A stretch of 64,000 nucleotides of DNA from Litoreibacter arenae DSM 19593 (GTDB taxonomy: Bacteria > Pseudomonadota > Alphaproteobacteria > Rhodobacterales > Rhodobacteraceae). The notes below the pieces were generated by a model that had not been told where the DNA came from, did no database searches, and was given only the letters and a program-made list of their open reading frames with translations. Shown in pieces: positions 42,957 through 52,008 of the stretch. The translations under genes were made by a program, and so were the position numbers. Position 1 is the first letter of the stretch; every line of letters starts with the position of its first letter. Where the stretch lies: contig NZ_KE557310.1 of assembly GCF_000442275.2 (NCBI RefSeq), positions 307,933 to 371,932 on the forward strand. Direction: 5' to 3'.

Positions 42957-44429
42957 TTACTCGGCCCAGCTAACGGCGGTCAGATCAATCGCCTGCGTCG
43001 GTGCGTCGGGCCAGATGCCTTGCAGCTTGGCATTGACCACCGTGGTCAGGGCCAACTGGAACAGATAGACGTTGACGTAATCCTCGGAAATGATCGTCTG
43101 CGCCTGTTGCAGCATCTCGGTCCGCTTGTCGCCGTCGGCTTCCACATCGAAATCGGCCATCAGCTTTTGCAAATCGGGGTTGTCATACTGAAAGTAGTAG
43201 TCCGGCCGCGCGTAGATGCCGATATCCATCGGTTCCGTATGCGACACGATGGTCAGGCCAAAATCCTTGCCACGGAAAGCCTGTTCCAGCCATTGCGCCC
43301 ATTCAAGGTTGCTGATTTCCGTCTCAATCCCCACGGCGCGCAATTGCGCCGCAATGATCTCGCCGCCGCGACGCGCGTAGGAGGGGGGCGGCAGTTTCAG
43401 CGTGGTTTTGAACCCGTCAGCCATGCCAGCCTCTGCCAGCAAGGCTTTGGCTTTCTCGGGGTCGTATTCGGAATTTCCGGTCAGGTCGATGTAAGCCGGA
43501 TTATGCGGCGCAAAGTGCGAGCCGATAGGTGTGCCGTAGCCGAACATCGCGCCGTCAATGATCGCCTGGCGGTCAATGGCGTGGCTCACAGCCTGACGCA
43601 CCAGCTTATTGTCGAAAGGGGCTTGCTTGTTGTTCATGGCGAGGATCGTCTCGCCCTCGGTATTCCCGGCCAGCACGGTGAACCGCGGGTCGGCCTCGAA
43701 CTGCGCGAGGTTTTCAGGCGCGGGGTAGCTGTAGAACGCATCCACGTCCTCGGCCATCATCGCGCCAAAAGCGGCTGTCGGCTCGGAGATGAATTTGAAC
43801 GTGGCCTTGTCCAGCTTGGCCGGCTCCCCCCAGTAGTCCGAATTCTTCACCAGAGTGATGCTGTCACCCTGCTTCCAGTCGTCAAACTTGAAAGCACCTG
43901 TGCCGATCGGTTTGACCTTGATGTCGTCGATGCTCTCGGGCGCCACAATCACCGCGTCGCCCCACGCCATGTTGAACAGGAAGTTGCCCTGTGGCGCGGT
44001 CAGAGTGACCTTGACGGTCAGCGGGTCCACAGCCTCGACGTCTGCGATATTCTCGAACAGCGCTTTCTGCGCGTTCACAGAATCCTCGGCCCGCGCACGG
44101 TCGAGCGAGAATTTCACATCGGCGGAATCGAGGTCGGTTCCGTCGTGAAACTTGACACCTTCATGCAGCTTGAAGGTGTAGGTCTTGCCGTCCTCGGAAA
44201 TGTCCCATTCCTCGGCCAGTCCATTAATGACCGAGCCGTCAGAGGCGAAACGCATCAATCCTTCGAACACGTTGGAGTAAAGCACCTGATCAATCGCCCC
44301 TGCCGCTGCAGATGTGGGATCGAGGTGAGGCGGCTCCAATTGCAGACCGACGGTCACGTCCGTTTTGGCCATGGCCGCCCCGGTCAAGAGCGCGGTTGCC
44401 GCCACGGTTCCAAAAATCCAGCGGGTCAT
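42957..44429 (-). CDS. ABC transporter substrate-binding protein, peptide/nickel family (SBP_bac_5)
   Basis: This 490-residue periplasmic binding protein has a signal peptide (residues 1-22, FGTVAATALLTGAAMA). Typical family-5 segments follow: VGLQLEPPHLDPTSAAAG near the mature N-terminus, LAEEWDISEDGKTYTFKLHE near residue 70 and VRQAVSHAIDRQAII near residue 275. It captures the ligand for the DppB/DppC/ATPase importer encoded downstream. The ligand could be a dipeptide, an N-acyl amino acid or a related amide, judged from the surrounding hydrolases. The start at 44429 has a GGAT ribosome site. Confidence 0.93.
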   Translation of the reverse strand: MTRWIFGTVAATALLTGAAMAKTDVTVGLQLEPPHLDPTSAAAGAIDQVLYSNVFEGLMRFASDGSVINGLAEEWDISEDGKTYTFKLHEGVKFHDGTDLDSADVKFSLDRARAEDSVNAQKALFENIADVEAVDPLTVKVTLTAPQGNFLFNMAWGDAVIVAPESIDDIKVKPIGTGAFKFDDWKQGDSITLVKNSDYWGEPAKLDKATFKFISEPTAAFGAMMAEDVDAFYSYPAPENLAQFEADPRFTVLAGNTEGETILAMNNKQAPFDNKLVRQAVSHAIDRQAIIDGAMFGYGTPIGSHFAPHNPAYIDLTGNSEYDPEKAKALLAEAGMADGFKTTLKLPPPSYARRGGEIIAAQLRAVGIETEISNLEWAQWLEQAFRGKDFGLTIVSHTEPMDIGIYARPDYYFQYDNPDLQKLMADFDVEADGDKRTEMLQQAQTIISEDYVNVYLFQLALTTVVNAKLQGIWPDAPTQAIDLTAVSWAE

Positions 44430-44546
44430 AGGGGGTATCCTCCGTTCAAGCTGACGCGAGTCCCCGCGCCTTTGCGGCGAAGTTTGTAGCGGATTGGCAC
44501 GGTACGCAAGCGCAAGCACGGCGCATATCCCAAGTCGGGCGAAATT

Positions 44547-45845
44547 TTATTGCGCAGGCGTGACTTGCTCGGGGTCCAGCAGCAAATCTACCAGCACCAG
44601 CGCCATTACTTTGGCGCTGTCCAGCATGTCATCCACGCCCACATATTCGTCCGGTTTGTGGGCCAGTTCCAGAAGCCCCGGCCCGTAGGCGATGCAGTTT
44701 TTCAACTTGCCGATGCGGTCGATGTGCTTCTGGTCATATGTGCCCGGCGAGACGACATACTCAGCCTCCTTCCCCAGCACATCCCCTATGGCCTTGGCGA
44801 CGGAGGTCACGACAGGCGCGTCCTTGCTGGCCATAGTCGGCTCGACCGACCAGATTTCGTTCAGTTCATAGCGAAAGTTCTCGCGCGCGCCTGCGACCTT
44901 CTCCAGCACCGCGCGTATCTCGTCCTCGACCTCTGCCTTGTTTTCTTCCATCAGGTAGCGTCGGTCGATGATCATCTTGGCATAATCCGGCACACAGGCC
45001 GAGGGCAGCCCGGTAAAGTCCGCCTCCGGCTCCGACTGCCCGCCATGCAGGGAATTGATATTCATCGTAGACGACCGCGCACCCAGCGGCACGACCGGCA
45101 TTGACGTTGTTTTCTGCGCCAGCGCCGGAAACAGGCTCTCCTCCATCTCGTGGAGCACGGCACCCATGTGGCGCACGGCACAATCGCCAAGGAACGGCAT
45201 GGAGCCGTGGGCAATCTCGCCATGTGTCTCGATTTCGGCCCACCAGACGCCGCGATGGCCCAGACATATCCGGTCCTTCTGCAAAGGCTCGGGGATAATT
45301 ACGTGCTGAACGTTTTTGTAAAGCCCCTGCTCCGCCAGATAGGCGACGCCACCATACCCGCCGGTTTCCTCGTCGGCGGTGCCACTGATCTCGATCGCAC
45401 CTGCGAAGTCGGGGTGCTGCTCGATAAACGCCTCCACCGCGATGATCGACGCCGCAAGGCCGCCTTTCATATCGCAGGTGCCACGCCCGTAAATCTTGCC
45501 GTCCTTCAATTCACCGCCAAACGGGTCCGTGGTCCAGCCTGCGCCGACCTCAACCACATCCGTGTGGCTGTTGAAATGCACGCAGTCCCCTGCCCGCTTG
45601 CCTTCATATCGCGCCACGATATTCCAACGTGGATATTTCTCGCTGTCGCCGGGGGTGCCGTGGGCACGGATCAACTCGCAACTGAACCCACGCGCCTCAA
45701 GCCGGGCACGTAGATATTCGCAAACCTCGCGGTAATTATCGCCCGGCGGATTTAGCGTCGGGATGCGCACTAACTCTTGTGTCAATGCGATCAGGTCGTC
45801 TCGCTTGCCGTCAATGCGGCCGGTGAGGGAGAGGTGCTCGGTCAT
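44547..45845 (-). CDS. M20-family amidohydrolase (ArgE/DapE-like deacylase)
   Basis: This 432-residue zinc peptidase-type enzyme is similar to acetylornithine deacetylase/succinyl-diaminopimelate desuccinylase. Metal and catalytic residues are visible: HFNSHTDVVEVG near residue 90, GRGTCDMKGG near residue 117, TADEETGGYGG near residue 150 and a His near the C-terminus. It removes an acyl group from an N-acylated amino acid or similar amide. It is the first gene of the minus-strand peptide-ABC cluster, 117 bases before the binding-protein gene, so it likely acts on the imported compound. Confidence 0.88.
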   Translation of the reverse strand: MTEHLSLTGRIDGKRDDLIALTQELVRIPTLNPPGDNYREVCEYLRARLEARGFSCELIRAHGTPGDSEKYPRWNIVARYEGKRAGDCVHFNSHTDVVEVGAGWTTDPFGGELKDGKIYGRGTCDMKGGLAASIIAVEAFIEQHPDFAGAIEISGTADEETGGYGGVAYLAEQGLYKNVQHVIIPEPLQKDRICLGHRGVWWAEIETHGEIAHGSMPFLGDCAVRHMGAVLHEMEESLFPALAQKTTSMPVVPLGARSSTMNINSLHGGQSEPEADFTGLPSACVPDYAKMIIDRRYLMEENKAEVEDEIRAVLEKVAGARENFRYELNEIWSVEPTMASKDAPVVTSVAKAIGDVLGKEAEYVVSPGTYDQKHIDRIGKLKNCIAYGPGLLELAHKPDEYVGVDDMLDSAKVMALVLVDLLLDPEQVTPAQ

Positions 45846-45892
45846 ACCCCCACGCTATGGAGAACCGCTCCCCCTGCCAAGCCCGACTTCAA

Positions 45893-45921
45893 CTTCTTTT
45901 TTCCAAAAATACCTCGGGGGG
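45893..45921 (+). repeat. Short intergenic repeat, copy B
   Basis: CTTCTTTTTTCC at the left end and ACCTCGGGGGG at the right; 27 of 28 bases match copy A at 1794-1821. It is located between the uvrC 3' end and the M20 gene start, next to a GC-rich hairpin. Confidence 0.6.
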
Positions 45922-45923
45922 TT

Positions 45924-45941
45924 CGGGGGGCTGGCCCCCCG
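45924..45941 (-). terminator. GC hairpin after uvrC
   Basis: An eight-base-pair inverted repeat (CGGGGGGC / GCCCCCCG) lies 34 bases past the uvrC stop on the minus strand. The only T-rich run (TATTTTT) comes about 12 bases later inside repeat copy B, so it is an imperfect terminator candidate. Confidence 0.4.
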
Positions 45942-45974
45942 ACCTGTCGACGCGCGCAAGCGCGGCGAAATCCC

Positions 45975-47864
45975 TCAGCCCTTGTCGTGGAAATGGTCGT
46001 AAATAGTCCGCGCCATGGCCTCGGACACACCCTCTACGGCGGTCAGGTCTGACACATTCGCCCGCGCCACCGCCTTGGCCGAGCCAAAATGCAACAGCAG
46101 CGCCTTCTTGCGTTTCGGCCCCACGCCTTCGATCTCGTCCAGCGGGTTCTTCATCTGCGACTTGGCTCGTTTGGCGCGGTGGGTGCCGATGGCAAATCGG
46201 TGCGCCTCGTCGCGCAGGCGCTGGATGAAATACAGCACCGGATCATTGTGCCGCAAAGCGAAGGGGCGCTTGCCGGTGCGGTGGAATTCCTCCTTACCCG
46301 CATCACGGTCTACGCCCTTGGCGACACCCACCATGGCGATGTCGTCCACGTCCATCTCCCGCATGATCTCACGCACGGCCGATACCTGTCCCGCGCCGCC
46401 GTCAATCAGCAACAGGTCGGGCCACATATCGGTCTTCCGCTCGGGGTCTTCTTTTTGAAGCCGCTTGAAGCGGCGCTGAAGCACCTCTTTCATCATGCCG
46501 AAATCATCGCCGGGAACGAGGTCTTCTCCCTTGATGTTGAACTTGCGGTATTGGTTGCGCAGGAAGCCTTCCTCCCCCGCGACGATCATGCCTCCAACTG
46601 CGTTGGTCCCTTGGATATGGGAGTTGTCGTAAACCTCGATCCGCTTCGGCGGATCCGGCAACTCGAACGCCTCCGCCACACCTTTCAGCAGCTTGGCCTG
46701 CGTGGCGCTTTCGGACATCTTGCGCGCCAGACTTTCGCGGGCGTTGCGCAGCGCGCTTGTCACCAGCTCGTGCTTTTCGCCGCGTTGAGGCACCAGTATC
46801 TCGACCTTGCGGTTGATCTTTTCTCCCAAGGCTTCGGCCATCAGGTCAGGATCTTCAATTCCGTGGGACAGGATGATCTGGCGCGGCGGCTCCTTGTCGG
46901 AATAGAACTGCCCCATGAAGGCCTGCAAAATCTCCGGCTCTGCGGCGTTTGCTGTTTTCGGGTAGAAGTCCCGGTTACCCCAGTTCTGGTTTGCGCGGAT
47001 GAAGAAGACCTGCACACAGGCCTGCCCGTGCTCCAGATGCAGCGCAATAATGTCGGCCTCGGAAACGCCTTGCGGGTTGATGCCTTGGGTCGTCTGCACC
47101 TGCGTCAGCGCGCGGATGCGGTCGCGCAGGGCGGCGGCGCGTTCGAACTCCATGTCCTCGGACGCGCGCTGCATCTCCCCCGCCAGCTTTTCCTGCATAT
47201 CGGTCGAGCGGCCCGCTAGGAACCGCTGCGCGTCGCGCACCAGTTTGCCGTATTGCGCCGCACTGACCTTGCCCACACAGGGCGCAGAGCAGCGCTTGAT
47301 CTGGTATTGCAGGCAAGGCCGCGACCGCGTCTCGAAATCACTGTCTGAACAGTTACGCAGCAAGAACGCGCGTTGCAACTGGTTCAGCGTCCGATTGACC
47401 GCGCCGGCGCTGGCAAACGGGCCGTAATAGTCACCCTTCTCGCGTTTGGCGCCGCGATGTTTCTTGATCTGCGGAAACTTGTGACCTGTCGTCACCAGAA
47501 TGTTGGGAAAGCTCTTGTCGTCGCGCAAGAGCACGTTGAACTTTGGTTTGAGCTGCTTGATCAGGTTCTGCTCCAGCAGCAGCGCCTCGGTCTCGGTCTT
47601 GGTGGTCAGGAACATCATCGACGATGTTTCCGAAATCATCCGCGAAATGCGGGGGCTGTGCCCGCTTGGGTTGGCGTAGTTCGAGACCCGCTTTTTCAGC
47701 GACCGCGCCTTGCCGACATAAAGCACGCGCTGCTGCGCATCCAGCATCCGGTAGACTCCGGGCGAGTTGTCAAGCGTGCTCAGATAGGATTGCACACAGG
47801 CGTGACCGGTTGCCCCTACGGCATCTTTTTGCTCATCATCAGAGGGTGACCTAGGGTCCGTCAT
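45975..47864 (-). CDS. uvrC: Excinuclease ABC subunit C
   Basis: This 629-residue nuclease of nucleotide excision repair makes the 3' and 5' incisions around UvrB-bound lesions. The N-terminal GIY-YIG domain ([20 protein letters not shown], about residues 33-110), a UVR segment ([15 protein letters not shown] near 215), the RNase H-like nuclease domain and the C-terminal tandem helix-hairpin-helix ([25 protein letters not shown]) are all present. The 306-base region upstream is AT-rich and carries a DnaA box. Confidence 0.96.
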   Translation of the reverse strand: MTDPRSPSDDEQKDAVGATGHACVQSYLSTLDNSPGVYRMLDAQQRVLYVGKARSLKKRVSNYANPSGHSPRISRMISETSSMMFLTTKTETEALLLEQNLIKQLKPKFNVLLRDDKSFPNILVTTGHKFPQIKKHRGAKREKGDYYGPFASAGAVNRTLNQLQRAFLLRNCSDSDFETRSRPCLQYQIKRCSAPCVGKVSAAQYGKLVRDAQRFLAGRSTDMQEKLAGEMQRASEDMEFERAAALRDRIRALTQVQTTQGINPQGVSEADIIALHLEHGQACVQVFFIRANQNWGNRDFYPKTANAAEPEILQAFMGQFYSDKEPPRQIILSHGIEDPDLMAEALGEKINRKVEILVPQRGEKHELVTSALRNARESLARKMSESATQAKLLKGVAEAFELPDPPKRIEVYDNSHIQGTNAVGGMIVAGEEGFLRNQYRKFNIKGEDLVPGDDFGMMKEVLQRRFKRLQKEDPERKTDMWPDLLLIDGGAGQVSAVREIMREMDVDDIAMVGVAKGVDRDAGKEEFHRTGKRPFALRHNDPVLYFIQRLRDEAHRFAIGTHRAKRAKSQMKNPLDEIEGVGPKRKKALLLHFGSAKAVARANVSDLTAVEGVSEAMARTIYDHFHDKG

Positions 47865-48170
47865 GGTCGCTACGTGATTCCTTACTTTCGCTGCAATGCC
47901 GCTTAGATGGTTTCAAGACTAAAGGTTTCCACTGTTCCTGTGGATAAGCCTGTGGGGGAATGGAAGGGAGCGGGAAATTATCCTTAGTTTTTGGGCCTCA
48001 ACCTGAACTGCACAAAAAATAGGCAGTATTTCAAGGCATTGTTTTCAAACGATAACTTTTTCCACCTCAGCCAAATCCCTGATAACATTAAGCTTTTGGT
48101 AACAGATTCGCGACGCTTTTGTACAAAGGGGACAAGTCAATGCGTCACTAGGGCAAATTGCAGTATTTTC
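47865..48170. promoter_or_regulatory. 306-base AT-rich gene-free region upstream of uvrC
   Basis: There is no credible ORF. It contains a perfect E. coli-type DnaA box (47939-47947, TGTGGATAA) followed by TGTGGGGG, and a near-CtrA site TTAAGCTTTTGGTAAC (48088-48103, one mismatch in the second half). Several A/T runs contrast with the GC-rich surroundings. It presumably holds the uvrC promoter; origin-like content is suggestive only. Confidence 0.4.
47939..47947 (-). promoter_or_regulatory. DnaA-box match
   Basis: TTATCCACA on the minus strand matches the high-affinity DnaA box exactly. It is a single strong box, with only weaker matches around it, about 75 bases upstream of uvrC. Confidence 0.4.
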
Positions 48171-48956
48171 CTACTCCACGCCCACGACATCGGGCGTGCG
48201 CCAAGCCAGATGCTGGCCCCCGTCAACGCAGAGCAACTGCCCCGTCAGCGCCGGTGATCTGAGGAGGTATTCCATGGCCGCCGTGATGTCTGCCGGGTTC
48301 GCACCCCGCCCCAAAACCGTAGCTGCCCGTTGCTTCGCGAAATGGTCATCCGACTGCCGTGCGCCCTGCATGGTGGGACCGGGCCCGATAGCATTGACGC
48401 GGATCGCAGGTGCGAGCGCTTGGGCGCTTGTCTGCGTCAGCGCCCACAGACCCATTTTCGCCAAGGTGTAAGTCATGAACTCGGGCGTAAGCTTACGGAC
48501 CCGCTGGTCAATCATGTTGATGATGGCAGCCCGCGCGATCGGCTCACCATTGTCATCTGCGCCTGCCTTCGGTGCCTGTTTAGCGAACGCCTGGGTCAAG
48601 ACAAACGGAGCTTGGAAGTTGGACCCCATATGTCGATCCCAGCTTTCGAGCGTGGCCGTGGCGAGCGTATCGTATTCAAAGATTGAAGCGTTGTTCACCA
48701 GCACGCTCAACGGGCCGCCCAAGGTATCTGCCGCCTCTGGCACCAGTTCGGCGGCGGCGGTCATGTCCAGCAGATCAGCTTGGAGAGCGACCGAATTCCG
48801 GCCTTTGGCTTTTATCTGCGCTACCGTTTCCTGCGCAGCCTCGCCGGACGAGGCATAGTGGACCGCCACATCGAAGCCCAGATCGGCAAGACGCAGCGCC
48901 ATCGCCGCGCCCAAGCGGTCTGCAGCTCCTGTTACCAATGCACGTCCTTCGATCAT
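48171..48956 (-). CDS. SDR family oxidoreductase, pteridine-reductase (FolM)-like
   Basis: This 261-residue SDR has a nucleotide loop reading TGAADRLGAAMA (residues 9-20). The Arg in the loop and the following VAVHYASSGEAAQ segment resemble PTR1/FolM pteridine reductases rather than ordinary SDRs. The active site is intact (NNASIFEYDTL, YTLAKMG). The family would reduce dihydrobiopterin or dihydromonapterin with NADPH; this assignment is moderately supported. Its ATG directly abuts the antiporter stop codon, so it is the last gene of the sohB operon, followed by uvrC after 306 bases. Confidence 0.8.
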   Translation of the reverse strand: MIEGRALVTGAADRLGAAMALRLADLGFDVAVHYASSGEAAQETVAQIKAKGRNSVALQADLLDMTAAAELVPEAADTLGGPLSVLVNNASIFEYDTLATATLESWDRHMGSNFQAPFVLTQAFAKQAPKAGADDNGEPIARAAIINMIDQRVRKLTPEFMTYTLAKMGLWALTQTSAQALAPAIRVNAIGPGPTMQGARQSDDHFAKQRAATVLGRGANPADITAAMEYLLRSPALTGQLLCVDGGQHLAWRTPDVVGVE

Positions 48957-49904
48957 TCAAGCCTCCGCGCCAAGCACAACGACAATGTAGGCGACATAGA
49001 GCAGACAAAGCACCACGCCCCAGCGCTTGCCCAGATTCTTGTGCCAAAAGACAACCGGAATCAGGATCAAGGAAGACGCCAGCATCACCCAAAGATCAAA
49101 CCGCAAGAACGATGATGGCACCGGTATTGGGCCGACAAGTGCCGCGATGCCGATGATCGCCAACAGGTTGAACACATTGGACCCGATTACGTTGCCCAAT
49201 GCCACGTCCGCATGTTTGCGCATCGCGGCAACGACAGTGGTGGCCAGTTCGGGCAACGAGGTCCCCACAGCAACGAGCGTAAGCCCGATCACGGTATCCG
49301 ACACGCCCATGCGCGTCGCGATGGCGCTGGCGTTTTCGACCAGGAGACTTGCCCCTATGGGCAAACCGACAAGCCCGAGAATAATAAAAACCGCAATTTT
49401 CCAGCCGGGCATCGTCGGGTCTGCGCCCTCCGGCTCGTCTTCTATCAGCGCAGCGCGACCGTTTTGGGCATCGCGGAACTGATCCATTAGAATGAACGCA
49501 ATCGCAGCCAGCAAAACCAGGGCGTGCGTCCATGTAATCGGCCCGAAGAAGCTGACCGCGATGAACAGCAGCGACGCTGCGATCATCTGGATAAAACTCT
49601 TCTGCGTTCTGGACTCGCTCGTCGGCAAACCAAAAAGCAGCGCGGGTATGCCGAGTACCAACAGGACGTTGGCCGTGTTCGAGCCGACCACATTCCCCAA
49701 AGCCAAACCCGGCACGCCGTCAATGATTGCCTGAATGGAGATCAGCAGTTCCGGAGCGGACGTGCCGAAGGCTACAACGGTCAAGCTGATGATCAGCGCG
49801 GGGATACCAAGCCGCAGTGACAGGTTCACGGCACCTCGCACTAAGGCGTCGCCCGCCAGCAGCAGGATTATCAGCCCGCCCGTCGCACCCAATACTTCGA
49901 GCAT
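48957..49904 (-). CDS. Calcium/sodium antiporter (CaCA family, YrbG-like)
   Basis: This 315-residue membrane exchanger has two homologous halves, each with an alpha-repeat: LALGNVVGSNTANVLLVLG near residue 68 and VALGNVIGSNVFNLLAIIG near residue 240, plus the FGTSAPEL and VGTSLPEL partners. About ten helices are expected. It swaps Ca2+ (or K+) for Na+ across the inner membrane, useful in a marine cell. The start at 49904 leaves two bases to the small upstream gene; a start at 49931 would overlap that gene. Confidence 0.92.
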   Translation of the reverse strand: MLEVLGATGGLIILLLAGDALVRGAVNLSLRLGIPALIISLTVVAFGTSAPELLISIQAIIDGVPGLALGNVVGSNTANVLLVLGIPALLFGLPTSESRTQKSFIQMIAASLLFIAVSFFGPITWTHALVLLAAIAFILMDQFRDAQNGRAALIEDEPEGADPTMPGWKIAVFIILGLVGLPIGASLLVENASAIATRMGVSDTVIGLTLVAVGTSLPELATTVVAAMRKHADVALGNVIGSNVFNLLAIIGIAALVGPIPVPSSFLRFDLWVMLASSLILIPVVFWHKNLGKRWGVVLCLLYVAYIVVVLGAEA

Positions 49905-49906
49905 CC

Positions 49907-50083
49907 CTAACCCTTTTTCTGGCAAGGACACGGACCCTTGCCAATTTTGTAGCTACCGCACTTGTCGCATTTATAGGCGTTCTTCGCCCCGAGCTTCGGC
50001 CCCGATTTCGGAAACTTCAGCTTCCCGAACATCGCAAGCACGGCCATGCCGACCAGAAACAGGGTGATAATCTTGAAAATCAT
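49907..50083 (-). CDS. Small membrane protein with zinc-ribbon-like tail
   Basis: This 58-residue protein has an N-terminal helix (residues 2-19, IFKIITLFLVGMAVLAMF), a basic linker, then YKCDKCGSYKIGKGPCPCQKK, whose four cysteines (CxxC plus CxC) suggest a metal-binding ribbon. No named family was recognised. It lies between sohB (four-base gap) and the antiporter (two-base gap), so it is probably part of that operon. The start at 50083 is chosen over the frame opening at 50134, which overlaps sohB. Confidence 0.75.
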   Translation of the reverse strand: MIFKIITLFLVGMAVLAMFGKLKFPKSGPKLGAKNAYKCDKCGSYKIGKGPCPCQKKG

Positions 50084-50087
50084 GCGC

Positions 50088-50888
50088 TCACAGCCCGAAC
50101 CGCGCCCAGAGCGCTTTTTCGTCAAGTTGGTCAATGGCGCTGGTCAAAACACGTACGCCGAAGCGCTGAAACAGTGACCGCTTTGGGCCGAAGGTGTTGA
50201 AGCGAACCTTATCGCCGAACCGTTCTTTCATCACCGGCACCAGATGGCCGATCGCATCTGCCAGCCCTACGTCGATCGCTTTTTGACCGACCCATATTTC
50301 GCCAGTGAACAGATCACCGTCCTCCGAGAGCCGCGCGCCCCGTCGGGACTTCACATGGTCGATGAAGGTGTCGTGGATTTGCGCCTGTAGCGCTTTCAGC
50401 CTTTTGACGTCGGCGGGCCGCTCGGGCCGGAACGGGTCCAGCATGGACTTGTCTTTGCCAGCCGTATGCACGCGGCGCTCGATGCCCTGACGCTGCATCA
50501 GCTCGTTGAAACCGAAGCTGGCAGAAATCACGCCGATTGATCCCACGATTGACGTGGCATCCACGAATATCTCGTCGGCACTTGCGGCCAGCCAGTAACC
50601 GCCGGATGCGGCGACATCTTCCACAAATGCGAAGACAGGCACGTCGTTCTCTTCGGCCAACCGCCGGATACGCGCGCCAATGAGCGAACTTTGCGCCGGA
50701 GAGCCACCGGGCGAATTGAGCTGAAGCGCGACTGCCGCCGGCTTGCCCTTTTTGAAGGCTTTGGTCAGCGTAGATGCCAGACCGGCGTCGTTGAGGGTAC
50801 CAATGCGACCGCCGGACGCAATCGCCCCGCTTAACGCCACGACGTTCACCGTAGGAGGCGACTTCAAAAAGGGAATAAATCGTTTCAT
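50088..50888 (-). CDS. sohB: S49-family peptidase (SohB/SppA-like signal peptide peptidase)
   Basis: This 266-residue serine protease of the SppA/SohB family cleaves leftover signal peptides at the membrane. Motifs are LNSPGGSPAQSSLI near residue 57 (oxyanion region), AASGGYWLAASADEIF near residue 90, the nucleophile in SIVGSIGVISASF near residue 112 and the lysine general base in TAGKDKSMLDPF. There is no clear signal anchor, so it may be cytoplasmic-face associated. The start at 50888 (MKRFIPFLKS) follows homology; an upstream start at 50960 is possible. Confidence 0.88.
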   Translation of the reverse strand: MKRFIPFLKSPPTVNVVALSGAIASGGRIGTLNDAGLASTLTKAFKKGKPAAVALQLNSPGGSPAQSSLIGARIRRLAEENDVPVFAFVEDVAASGGYWLAASADEIFVDATSIVGSIGVISASFGFNELMQRQGIERRVHTAGKDKSMLDPFRPERPADVKRLKALQAQIHDTFIDHVKSRRGARLSEDGDLFTGEIWVGQKAIDVGLADAIGHLVPVMKERFGDKVRFNTFGPKRSLFQRFGVRVLTSAIDQLDEKALWARFGL

Positions 50889-51041
50889 CCCCTGCCATGT
50901 AGAGTTCTGATCGCGCCCAAACAAGGGCGATGTCGGAAACAGCCTTGCAGGCGTTGCCATTTAGCGCGACCTAGCGGCAGGCACTGTGGGAAACGAGCGA
51001 TGAAAGACTGAAACTTTCTCAACGAGAACAATGCGCGGCAT

Positions 51042-51977
51042 ATGCGGCATCCGACGGGGCATCTGGGTGCAATGCAGCAAAACCCGCCGCGCGCGATCTC
51101 GTCCGCGAAGGGCTCGACGATCACCGACATGAGCGGCCACACGGTCGTAGACGGCGTGGGCGGGCTGTGGTGCGTGAATGTCGGCTACTCTTGCGATCCG
51201 ATCAAACAGGCGATTGCCGACTAGCTACAGGTCCTGCCCTATTATTCCGCGTTTGCAGGCACCTCCAACGAGCCTGCCATCGAGCTAAGCTACGAGTTGC
51301 GGGAGATGTTCGCGCCCGACGGCATGGCGCGCGCATTCTTCACATCTGGCGGCTCTGACGCGGTGGAAACTGCGCTGCGACTGGCGCGGCAATTCCACAA
51401 AGTCCGTGGGGGAACCCACACGCACCAAATTCCTGTCTTTGAAGAAAGGATATCACGGCACTAACTTTGGCGGCGCTTCGATCAATGGCAACGACCACTT
51501 CCGAATAACCCCGAGCCGTTGGTGCCGGGCTATTTCCACATCCCCTCGCCCTACCCTTATCGCAACCCGTTCAACGAAAGCGACCCAGCGAAACTGGCGC
51601 AGCTTTGTGCCGCCGCGATGGTGGACGAGATTGAGTTTCAAGGCACGAACACCATTGCCGCCTTTATCATGGAGCCCATTCAGGACGCGGGTGGTGTCAT
51701 CCGCCAGCTTCATGGGCCTGCCTGCGCGAAAGCCAGCGGCTGAAAATCAACGAGAACACCGGACCTCGGGGCGACCAGCTTTACAAAGGGCTCGTCGCGC
51801 TGAAAGACAAGCACGAGATGGTCGGGGATGTTCAACACGGCTTATGAGGCTGGGGCCATGGTGCGTGTCGGGGGGAACAATTTGATGATGTCACCGCCGC
51901 TCATCATCTCGGAGGCGGAGATCGACACCATCCTGCAAGCGTTGGACGCTGGCCTGACGAAGGCGGCGGGCGGCTAG
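51042..51977 (+). pseudogene. Wrecked class III (omega) aminotransferase
   Basis: Pieces of a PLP-dependent class III aminotransferase are spread over all three plus-strand frames. The first frame runs to an in-frame TAG at 51222 and continues (LQVLPYYSAFAGTSNEP, FFTSGGSDAVETALRLARQF). It then shifts near 51408 to EPTRTKFLSLKKGYHG, and shifts again near 51510 to LVPGYFHIPSPYPYRNPFNE. After AAFIMEPIQDAGGVI the sequence jumps to a C-terminal piece (LYKGLVALKDKHEMVGDV), with another frameshift before LIISEAEIDTILQALDAG. The middle, including the PLP lysine region, is deleted. It cannot make an active enzyme. Its neighbours (hexuronate/idonate genes) are intact. Confidence 0.9.
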
Positions 51978-51998
51978 AGGGCGCAGCAACGCGCCCTC
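51977..51998. terminator. Perfect hairpin between pseudogene and idnD
   Basis: GAGGGCGC / GCGCCCTC with a six-base loop (51977-51998), placed just after the aminotransferase remnant and before the idnD 3' end. There is no T-run on either strand, so termination would depend on other factors. Confidence 0.4.
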
Positions 51999-52008
51999 CG
52001 CAACTTGG

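Noticed and set aside
47865..48170. Chromosomal or plasmid replication origin
   Set aside because: Only one exact DnaA box, no iterons, no dnaA/hemE/parAB genes nearby; reported as a regulatory curiosity instead.
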